Origin: Rhizophagus sp. LPA8_4_AMF
Lineage: Eukaryota > Glomeromycota > Glomeromycetes > Glomerales > Glomeraceae
Reading direction: 5' to 3'
Assembly: GCA_021464525.1 (NCBI GenBank)
Contig: JADRCO010000668.1
Coordinates: 1 to 28,552 of the forward strand
DNA: 28,552 bases
Below, in pieces: positions 1 through 10,030 of this stretch; position 1 is the first letter of the stretch, and each line of letters begins with the position of its first letter. The notes beneath the pieces are model-generated. The model was given only the letters and a program-made list of their open reading frames with translations, was not told where the DNA came from and made no database searches. Position numbers and translations under genes: made by a program.

Positions 1-183
1 GGGCAGTGACACATATTACGTAATATTTAGTTTAATATAAACTTACCCCCCCCCCCCCCCTTGTCAGATTTAACAGCCAATCAAATTATTATATTATAAA
101 TATATGATTTTATTAAGTGTAACGTAAGATTTTAACTATCCCCCTCCCCCCCTTTAATAATTACGTAATAAGTGTCACTCCCC
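1..183. mobile_element. MITE-like inverted-repeat element with C-tracts
   Basis: The first 27 bases and the reverse complement of 157-183 match at about 25 of 28 positions, sharing the core agtgacac.tattacgtaa. The interior holds two homopolymer-like C tracts (46-60 and 140-152) and no reading frame. The size and terminal inverted repeats fit a small non-autonomous DNA element. The left flank lies outside the window, so no target-site duplication can be checked and the element may extend further left. Confidence 0.5.
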
Positions 184-394
184 TAATGCAATTGAAGAAA
201 TAATAATAGAGTCTCATATTTGATACGGAATGCAGAGGTAAATAAAATTAATACAACAGAAACTATATAATTCCTTAACTCTTGAAGGAAAATTGTATAT
301 AATTTTATAAAAAAATATTATATAAATATAGAAATTTCTGTAAATATCAATTTTTATTTTTAAAGATTTTGACTAAAATTGTGTTATTTTACAC

Positions 395-783
395 CAGAGA
401 CGTTGGCAAACATGGTTTCCTGAAGTAATGTATGTAATTTTACTTTTTTTTTTATAAAAAAAATTAATGTTATGATTTTGTTAATTATCAAATTTATTTT
501 TCAAGACATTATTATGCTGATACTGATAAGACTTGAAGAGAAATTGAAAGATTGATTGAAAAGCGTGAATGGGATACTAAGGAATTCACAGTGATGTGGG
601 AGCATTTATTAGAAATACTTCGAATTAAACATAATCCTATTGTTAATGAGGTAATATTGGAGAAATTAAAATCTAATGATGAGAAATTGGATAAGTTAGG
701 GAAATTAGAAAATCTTCTTGTGATAAAATAGATAAATTAGGGAATTAGAGAAATTATTGGAAGAAATAGTGCATATAAAATAA
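395..783 (+). pseudogene. Eroded coding relic with coiled-coil tail
   Basis: Not recognised as a known family. A coding-like segment runs from about 395 (peptide including WQTWFPEV). It is interrupted by what looks like a short intron (donor GTATGT near 433, acceptor AG at 504-505). It resumes with HYYADTDKT, an in-frame TGA at 534-536, then REIERLIEKREWDTKEF and on to a TAG at 729-731. One base-scale shift before that stop and another near 742 would continue a leucine-heptad tail (DKIDKLG, ELEKLLEE) to a TAA at 781-783. One nonsense codon and two frameshifts mark it as a pseudogene. The coding character rests on translated composition only, without a homology search. Confidence 0.35.
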
Positions 784-1156
784 TTTTAATATTATGTTAA
801 TTTTATAATTTGATCACTGGAATTATGGATAATATATTAAATGATCATTTTGTAATCAATTATAATAAGAAAATTAATAATAATTGAATAAATGTATTTA
901 AATTTCCTAAATTATTTATTTGGTTTTTTTTAAAAAAGGGTTGTAATATTGAAAATTTTTCATTATATCGTATAGTATTTTTACAGTTGAAAATTTTTAT
1001 AGTCTTCCAATGAGAAATTCTCAAACAATTACTGATTTATTATTATATAAACAAAGTATTTTTCTAAAGAATTAAGCAATATCAACAAAAATAAATAAAA
1101 ACTGAATGTATAAATTTGCAAATTTTCATGTTTATTATTTTTCTAATTATAAATCA

Positions 1157-1282
1157 GGTTGTATAAAAGTTAGAGCAGAAGACCCAGGACAAAAAATGAG
1201 AGGCACTGTATTGGAAGCTCTAATTGGATGATTATGGACTTTGGCAAGAGACTTAAATGGTGATGCGGTATATACCGTATAA
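1157..1282 (+). pseudogene. Short exon-like relic with in-frame TGA
   Basis: After a cAG acceptor-like site at 1155-1157, the plus strand reads as a peptide including KVRAEDPGQKMRGTVLEALIG. There is a TGA at 1229-1231, then LWTLARDLNGDAVYTV ending in TAA at 1280-1282. No family is recognised. It may be part of the same decayed gene as the relic at 395-783, or an independent fragment. The 64-codon frame on the opposite strand here is low-complexity I/F/L-rich sequence and looks like a shadow. Confidence 0.22.
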
Positions 1283-1551
1283 ATTGAAATTTACTAAATA
1301 TAAATTGGCGAAAAATAATTCTAAGATAAATTTTTAAAATGGGTTTATGAAATATAAAAAACACGTTAGGGTACTAAATTTTTTTATAATGTGATTTTTA
1401 TTATTAATATTTAAATTTATTTATCTGTGTTTTACATTTGATTTTATAAGAGTATGTCATAATATATAAATATTTTTTTTTTTAGAACCATTTAAGATTA
1501 AAATAATTAACACACTTGAAAATTGACAGTTTGATGAATTTCTAATTTTCT

Positions 1552-4500
1552 TCAATACTTTAAATTTTCAGCATACTTTTCATATTCTTCATTATTTTCC
1601 CATAATGTTTCTATTCTATTAAAAATAGCCTTCCTAATAAGTTTATCTTCAACTTTTATGTAATTGAAACTATTAGATATATCTGCGATTCTTTTTACAA
1701 TACCTTCATGTTGTTTCTTAATTCCTGTTTTATTGATTGAATCTTTCCTATGTGGATATCTAAGCATCATCATATCAAATTCTACTCTTTCTAAATTAAC
1801 TAATAATGAATATATACCATAATTAGTGGATTCTGTTACATCTTTAATTAAGTATAAATGGGTTTGAATAGATTGTTGTAATTTTTCAGCAAAATCTTTC
1901 CAAAGTTCTTTAATAACTGTAACATCCTTTTCTACTAAAGATAATTCTTCAATTATGAATAAAATTTCATTATGCAAGATTTTTTGTATACTAATAACTT
2001 TCAAAACACCATCTACATAAATTGAATAAATTCTATGATTTAATTCATCTAATTGTGGCATGAAAGATCCTTGCTTTGCATTTCTAGTAAATTATTATTA
2101 AAGTCAATATAAAATACTTAAATAAAAGCATTCATTAAAACTCATATATACTTACAAACTTGCTCTTTTATGAGGTGGTATTGTTGTGGCACGAATAATG
2201 GGAAACAAATTTTCATAGCAATTTAATAATTTTTTAACGTGAATAAGCCATTCTTTTTGACTATTTTCATTAAATCCATGATATTCTGCAATGCCTTCAA
2301 AATAATAATAATAAGTAATTTCTGGCAATGTTTTATCTTTATCCCTAAATTCTTTTTTTGGGTTTAATTCAGCAGTATCACAAAATTTATTTCTTAATTT
2401 TTTTCTCCTTGTTTTCATTTTACTAAAAGATTCTACAATACATTTAGCAATTTTTCTTAATTCGTTATCGTATTTTGATATGAATTTTTTGTTCTGTATT
2501 TCCAGTATGCATTTTTTAATAATTCTTCCATATCTTTTAATATCTTTGATTGGTGCTTGACATTCTGGACATGTTTTTATATCTTTTGGAGCTGGAAATA
2601 TTTTAACTGACGTCCATCCTCCATCAATTGAGCCCTCATAATAATCTCCAATTTCCATGAGCATATCCATAGATTTCATTGTATATATATGCCCACAAGG
2701 AAGAGCAATCATCCTTTCTTTATTCCAATCTATCTTATCAAATGTAATATTATTAATTATATCTGATACTATTTTTTTAAATAAAATAATGTCAATAAGG
2801 ATTATAAAGAAACTTTTATAAAATAACAAATAATTTAAATTAACTTGCCTTGATTTTTGACTTTTTTAGTAGCACAGTTAACGTCAGCACAATGAGAAGG
2901 ACAAATTTCACCACAAATTCCAGCACAGATGTGACCACATCTCACTTTTTTATCACACCTTTTATTACAAGGTAATCTATCACAAGGAATTCCACAGCTT
3001 AGCTCACATTTTCCATGCTCACATTCCCACGAACACTGTTCTGCACATACAGCACAGGGTTCTAAACAATTTTTATTACATGCTGCTTTAGTATGCTCAC
3101 ATGATATTGAACATTTATCATTACATGGCCGACATTCACCCTTATGGCAATATTGCTTACACATATGTCCACAATATAATAACTCATTACATTTAGTTTT
3201 ACATTTTCCATGATTTGTTCTCTCTATTATTTCGTTTTCGTATTCGAAATTTTGTGATATAGACCGTTCTTGACATTTAAAACAAGCCTTTAAACACTCA
3301 TGACCACATTTCAATTGTTTCCCACACTTCTTTCTACATTGAATATCATCATTAGATGACTCAGAACACTAAATATAAAATCGTTACAATTAATGATAAA
3401 AATTATTTAAACATAAAATATTCAATTCAATACTATGTAAATAAAAATACCTGGATGTCATTAATGTGTTCACAACGAGACATACTTTTTGTGATTAATT
3501 CTGTACACTTGATTGATTCTTTTTCTCTACATTCAGCATTTTTTGTATGTCCACAAGGTAATGTAACATCACCAATAAAATTGCATTCAGGCATATTATT
3601 TGTTTGTGTTTTCCAACACTTAATACCCTCTAATATATGTCCACAAGATAATTCAAAATCAATGGAAGTACTACATTTGATTTTTACTTTGTCTCTTTTC
3701 CAACATTCAACATAACTTGATATATGTCCACAAGGTAATTTAATATCAAGAAGATAATTGCATTTACGTATACTTTCTTTTTTACAACATTTAACCTTTA
3801 ATGTATGACCACAGCCAGATAATTTTTTATCAACCATAAAGTTACATGCAAATTCCTCTCTATTTTGAACTCTCCAACATTCAACATTTTGTAATGGGTG
3901 ACCACAATCAGGTAATATTATATCAATAGTAGTATTACATTTAATTGCTCCTTTATATTTATTTTTCCAACATTCAACATTTTGTACAATATGTCCACAA
4001 GGTAACGTAATATCAACAAGGTCATCACATTCAATTTCTTCTTTGTTTTCATTTTTATGACATTCAACATTTTGTAATATACGTCCACAAGGCAATGTAA
4101 TATCAGTAGAAACATTACACTTAGGTAATTGTCTATGTTTATTTTTCCAGCATTCTATATCTTGTAATATATGCCCACAAGGTAATTCAACATCAATAGA
4201 AGACTTACATTTGATGTCTTCTTTATCTTTACTTCTCCAACATTCAACATTTTGTAATATATGTTCACATCCAGGTAATTCGATATCAATAAGAGCTCTA
4301 CATTCAATTGATTCTTTATTTTGACTTTTACAACATTTAGCATCTTGTAATATATGTCCACAAGGTAATGTAATATCAATCGGAAAATTACATAGAAACT
4401 TTTCTTCATTTTGAACTCTGTAACATTCAATATTTCGTAATGGATGACCACAGTCAGTTAATATAATATCAATAAGAGAATCGCACTTTAATGTTTCCTT

Positions 4501-7500
4501 AGATTTGCTTTTCCAACATCTAGCATTTTGTAATACATGTCCACAAGGTAACGTAATATCAGTTAGAAAATAACAAATAAATTCCTCTCCAGTTTTAACT
4601 TTCCAACATTCAACATTTTTTAATGGATGGCCACAATTAGGTAATATAATATTAACTGGAAAGTGACATGTAAATTTCTCTTTATTCTGAACTCTCCAAC
4701 ATTCAATATTTTGTAACGGATGTCCACAATCAGATAGCACAGTATCAATAGTAGTATTACATCGGATTTTTTCTTTATTTTGATTTTCCCAACACTCAGC
4801 ATTTTGTAACATATGTCCACAAGGTAATATAGTTTCTCCAACAGGTACATTGCATTTTCCGCAATCTTTATAGCAAAGTTTTCGACACTGATGTCCACAT
4901 TCTGAATGCAATTTTATACAAGGCTTACGACACTTAACTCTTTTGTGTTCAAGGTTATCGAAATGACATTCATTAGCACATGTATGTCCGCAAGAAAGTG
5001 GCATATCACAAGTACTACGGCATCCTCCAGTTGGAGAACAAACTTCATCAAATTGTTCAGGGTTTGTAATCGTGATCTTGCAATCAGGATGATGTTTACA
5101 TTCGATTGGCATACCAGGCCCAACTTGATTACGCTTGCGTAAAATATTAACAACGGGAGCCCACATATCTTCAGATTTTGATGCCATCAACTCGGAATTA
5201 CCAATAAGATACATTCCTTCACGAGCACGTGACAATAATACGTTACTTCTATTTTTACTTTTGAGAAATCCAATGGAATTATATTTACTGTCAGAGTAAT
5301 TACGAACTAATGAAATGATAACTATATTTGCTTCTTCACCTTGAAAATTATCAACAGTTCTTAACGTAACTTGATGATCTAATGATTTTGGAGTATCACT
5401 TTCTTCTTCCTCCATATCAGCAATATTCTCTGCATCTCTTTCATCAATGTCAACATTAAATGATTCAGATAAAGCTTCCTTAATTTTACTCATCTGTCCT
5501 AAATAAGGAGTAAGTACAGCTATATCTTTGGGTTTAGTATACCCATATTTTACGAAATATTTAACCATTTCTACCACCATTTTAACTTCATATATATTCA
5601 CATGAGACTGCATTGCCAAATCACTACCACAATCTTCTTCTGGATAATCATGATCAATAAAGTATACATTATGCTGAACTCCGCTTATATTTGGATATTT
5701 GGTAGTGCTTTCGCCATCTTCTAAATCATCATAAATTGTATCTCTGATTAAATCAGAAATTTCTTTTCTCATACGTCTCTGAGTTAAAAGTCTAGTTTTC
5801 TCAATTTTAATTGTATTATTAGTACCATCAACAAATCTTTCAAATAATGATTTATCTAATTGATAATTCTCTCCTTTATGTGATTCTATACTAAGAGAAT
5901 AAGTTGCGACATGAGGTCGTAGTTGATTATGATCTCCTATTAATATTAAATGCTGAGTAGAAGGAGTTAATGCACTAAGAATGTGAGCTTCTAAGACTTC
6001 ACCAGCTTCTTCGCATATAATAATTTTAGGATCAATATATTTAATCAAATTTTGTAATTTAGCAGCACCACTTGTTGTCATACCAATAACATCATTATTT
6101 AATAATATTTGACGACGTTCCTCATCATAAATATCATTCAACTCTTGACGATATTCTTCATGCTCTTTTTGTAATGATGATAAATTTTCTTCATCAAGTT
6201 TTGCACGCCAATAATCATGAAGTTTTTTTCTTTCTTCTATTGTCATCTCCCAAATTGAATAATTATTTAATAATTCATATAAAGGACGATTTAGTTTTGG
6301 TTCATTGTAATTTTCTAAAAATTTTATTTCATCATAATCATTAATTAATTCATCATCATCTGAATCTATATTTCCACGATTTGACCAATATTTTTTTCGC
6401 TCGTCTATTTTTCTAATATCTTCTACCCTTAACCATCTTTCAAAAATAGGTTTCTGCTTCCCTTGAACATCTTGATATTCATCTTCAGTTTCTTCATCAC
6501 TACTATCTTTCTCATCAGTTTCTTCAAAATTACTATCTTGAAAATTTTCATTTTCAGAATTTTCATCTTCATCATCAGTTTCTTCAGTAGCATTATTAGT
6601 TCCCAAGACCCAATTAGGTAAATCTTTATGAGTTACATTACTAAATTTATAGAAAAATTTGCTACCTTCATCTTTACTAGCTTCTTTTTCTAGATGTTCA
6701 GATACATCTTTCCATGTAATGCGACTTTCAGTTGACTTTATTATTTCTTCAACTTCATTTTCAACATCTTCAATATCTTTAAATATTTGCGATATTAAAG
6801 AGATATCACCATTATTGGGGTGAAGTTTACCACTTAGAGTAAACTTTTTAATTCTTTCAGATTTTGTTCGAGAACCTAATCTCACTATTTTTTCTGTTAT
6901 CTTATCATCAAGTAAGTGCTAATCACAAAAATAATATAATGATTAGATATCTTAAATTAAAATATAAATAATTGTTTATTATTGAAAATGCAAATTACCT
7001 CCAAGAATTGGTCAAGTGCATGATTAGTAAAACAAATTGTAAGAATAGGACCAGCAATATTTATTCGATTTTTTTCAGCCAATAATACTTTCATTATTTC
7101 AACACCGACTACAGTTTTACCGGTACCAGGAGGTCCTAATAATTAAAAATTTTTATTTGTTATTTTTAATCCTATTATTTTCTTCTTTTTCATCTTTCAA
7201 ATAAAAACATATTCATTACCTTCAATTAATGCAATTTCTCGTGTTAAAGCAGATACTAATGCTTTAGCTGTAATTGAAAAATTTAAACATAATTAATAAA
7301 ATCTTTTTGTAGTATGTAGATTTTTAAACAAAATATTTTTTTTGTTACCTTGTGACTCGTCTAATTTACTGTATTCATTAATTTTTTGTGCTACTTCATC
7401 GTAAGTATTTGTATTAGTAACATTTAGTTTTAAGTTCTGTTGATTATTATCAGTACATAAAACTGATAAATCAAATTGAAATCCTGGTGCTGTAGTATAC

Positions 7501-9734
7501 TTAGGGGGTTTGATTTCAACATTCATACAAGCGCTCTCCAAATGATGATCGAGAACAGGAGCTAAATATCGTTTAAAAGGAATAGAAGTAGGGTTGGTAG
7601 TTTGAAGTATTTTAAGAACATGACAATAAGCTTCATAATATATATTAGTTGACTCCACCATGTAACTTTTTACATTGTACGAATTTTTTGGATTATTTTC
7701 TTTGATTGGATTACGAAGTTCGTTTAATGCAAAAGAATAAATTGATGGATCATGAAAATTGATATATATTCTAATACGTTCATCTTCTATCATTTCATCT
7801 CTTGACATAATTATACCGAAATAAGTTGAATACAAATCAAAATTACTCATAGATATATTATTATTACTATTCGATTGTGCTTGTTCGGAATTCGGATTTG
7901 GTAATAAAAGAGCAACGAGATTACCAGGTAACAATCTTTTACTGTTATTCCAATTTCCACTTCCTCTTTTTGCATTTGTTGAGTTATTAATTGGAGCAAA
8001 TTTTAAAGTACAAACCAAACCATTTTTTCTATCGCAATAAACACCAACAAATTCTATATCTGTATATACGTTTAGATCACCATTATCATGATTCATGCCC
8101 ATATCGTACGAAAATTTTCCTTTATTTTTATATAGTACATTCTCTAACTCATTAGATAATCTACCATTATTATTTAAAGAGAAATAATAATTTCTTGATA
8201 GTAATGCTAAAAAATTAAATATTCCACCACGAATTGGGTTTAACATATCTTCTCTTAAAAGGCGAAATTGTCTATCAAGTAATCCAGCCGTACCATTTGG
8301 TGAAGGGTGATGTGCGTCAGAAAGTGAAGGTAAATAGGGTGAGCGATCACATAATATTTCTTTTATTGTAGGAATAATTGATATTTTTAAAATTTTTCCA
8401 AAATCATTATCATGTCTTTCTTTATCATTTGAAGATTCATTAGGATCGCCATAAGTTACTAACATTTCAATAATATTGCCCATTTCATCATCTAATACCG
8501 CAAAAAAATATTCTCTAGTGTTTGAATTATTAATTAACGGATCTGTTGAAATAGATGAAATAGATTGTTGTTCAATTGATCGACGATACTTGGCCTTTAA
8601 TTCTTGCAAATTTTGAAAAATTTTATGCATAGCCTCATTAGTAGATGCTTCCCTGACTCGACGTAACATTTCTGCAAGAAATCGTACAATTATCAAGAAA
8701 AATACCCCTAAACTATTGAAATTTACAGGAAAATTAATTAATATATTACACCAGGTCTTGCATATCAACACATTGCACGTTAAAAATTAGTACTTACGAA
8801 TATGGGATGAATGAATATCGTTCATGTGATAATAATGTATCTACATCTACATCACGGTCTTTGATAGAATTACGTTGAACCAATGTTTCCAACATTTTCA
8901 TCAATTTTATATAATCCTATTTTTTTTCAAAAAAAAAGCATGCCAATTGTGAAAATATTAATTTATCAATTTAGTTAGATTCGTCCATAATATAGTACTT
9001 ACGAGATTGTCATAAACCACCTTAAAAATATCGTCTACATGTTTTTCCAAGGTGCATTTAGTAATAGCTGTTCTGGTCAATAATCCCAATAAAGGTAATA
9101 TGACATATTGAAAAGATAATTCTCCAGGTTCAAGTCCCGCATCACACGACATAGGAAAATTCATAATTTCACCTAATCTCTTTTTATTACTTAATTTTGT
9201 TACCAATTCTCCGGCTTTCTGAGAATCAGCTGTTACTAATGCTGAGCAAATAAAAATTCTAACATCATCTTGATACCAGGGAGTTTCTTCCAATTTTTTT
9301 TTCCAAACGGTTGTAATACGTTCTCCATTAACAATAAAAACTAATTGGTCACTACCTCCATATGTGAGTTTAGAAGAACTGAAATTCGCCATGGTGGTTC
9401 GTTGTTGCAATTCTTTGATTCTAGGAATACTAAGTTTTGGTGGTATATTATATCTTCCATTACCATCACCACGTTCATCGCGGAAGCTTTCTGTTTCACC
9501 ATAATTGCCACCATCTCGTCTATCACGGAAGTTTGGTCTTTCTACGAAATAGTCGCTACCACGTCCTCTACCACGTCTTCCACGAAAGTTTGCTCTTGGA
9601 TTATGTGGATTATGGTGATTGCTACCACGTCTTCCACGGAAGTTTGCTCTTGGATTATGTGGATTATGGTGATTGCTACCACCGTGTTCTCCACGAAAGT
9701 TTGCTCTTGGACTAGAACTGCCTCGCCCTCTCAT
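1552..9734 (-). CDS. ZNFX1-like SF1 RNA helicase with expanded NFX1 zinc-knuckle array
   Basis: Nine exons on the minus strand join in frame: 9734-9003, 8916-8798, 8712-7349, 7267-7220, 7135-6999, 6918-3451, 3368-2849, 2768-2156 and 2083-1552 (7533 nt, about 2510 aa, TGA stop). All eight introns are 72-86 nt. The N-terminus is RG-rich (repeated RANFRGRRG), followed by a long non-helicase region. The helicase core has Walker A GPPGTGKT (about 755-762, split by intron 5), a DEAD-box-position CEEAGEV (about 1102), GDHNQLRP (about 1128), QRRMR, TVDNFQGEE (about 1321) and LLSRARE (about 1361). An acidic insert lies between motifs I and II. NFX1 knuckles start near 1430, and a RING-like CGH...CPEC block sits near 2150-2200. 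Human ZNFX1 is about 1900 aa, so this is longer. Relatives (ZNFX-1, Hrr1, SAD-3) act in RNA silencing; that role here is inference. Confidence 0.9.
2849..3368 (-). other. Exon 7 of the helicase gene: classical NFX1-type knuckles
   Basis: This exon reads from CSESSNDDIQ to KVKNQ. It holds closely spaced Cys/His knuckles such as CGHECLKACFKC, CGHMCKQYC and CGHICAGICGEIC, the standard NFX1 zinc-finger pattern. It has no usable ATG before the first knuckle and is in phase with exons on both sides, so it is an internal exon and not a separate small gene. Its donor is GC (CAAG|GCAAGT); see findings. Confidence 0.85.
3451..5080 (-). repeat. Tandem CGH..CW..C zinc-knuckle repeats inside exon 6
   Basis: The 3' half of exon 6 consists of about 15 diverged units of 27-35 codons. 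Each has the form LPCGHxLQNxECW, a charged K/E/N stretch, then a Cys and a DIxLP linker into the next CGH. Several units have lost a ligand: CGR near 4090, CEH near 4270, and CC or CY in place of CW. At DNA level the units recur roughly every 90-105 bp as variants of atatgtccacaaggtaat on the plus strand. Fungal NFX1 proteins often carry such units, but this array is long. Confidence 0.8.
9574..9711 (-). repeat. 54-bp minisatellite encoding RG-rich repeat
   Basis: Two adjacent 54-bp units (9574-9627 and 9628-9681) and a partial third (9682-9711) are nearly identical. Each encodes 18 residues of the type RANFRGRRGSNHHNPHNP at the N-terminus of the helicase protein. RG/RGG tracts of this kind commonly bind RNA and promote condensate formation. 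The near identity of the units suggests recent expansion or length polymorphism. Confidence 0.8.
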
Positions 9735-10030
9735 AATGACTTTGAATAATAAGAATAAGAATAAGAATAAGACTTAAGTATTTAATATTTGTGTAAAATA
9801 ATATAGCGAAAATGTAATATTTTTCTTGGTTATGTAAATTTTTTTTTTCTAAAAAAGAAATTACATATATATAAAAAAAATCAAAAAAAAAAAAAAATAT
9901 TTCTTACCTGCTTTTATAATATTTATTTGTTTATTATAAAGTTGTAAAACAAGGTTTATTACGAAAAATTATAATTAACCTGCGTGCCGTCAAAAAAAAA
10001 TGGCTGTAATATATATATATGTGACTTGAT
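9735..10030. promoter_or_regulatory. 5' flank of the helicase gene with AATAAG microsatellite
   Basis: Immediately upstream of the start codon (on the right in plus coordinates) lie about four AATAAG units at 9747-9771, followed by A/T-homopolymer-rich DNA at 9840-9900. This is where the leader and promoter of the minus-strand gene must lie. I cannot assign a specific TATA or factor site with confidence. Confidence 0.3.

Noticed and set aside
3356..3715. Plus-strand 119-codon frame
   Set aside because: It lies antisense to exons 6 and 7 of the helicase gene and reflects the complement of the CGH repeats; no independent support.
3918..5153. Minus-strand frames of 65-98 codons inside the zinc-knuckle array and an antisense 78-codon frame
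   Set aside because: They are out-of-frame readings of the knuckle repeats in exon 6.
9341..9749. Overlapping frames around the RG-rich exon on both strands
   Set aside because: They are shadows produced by the 54-bp repeat; the minus-strand frame with RG repeats is in phase with the helicase exons.
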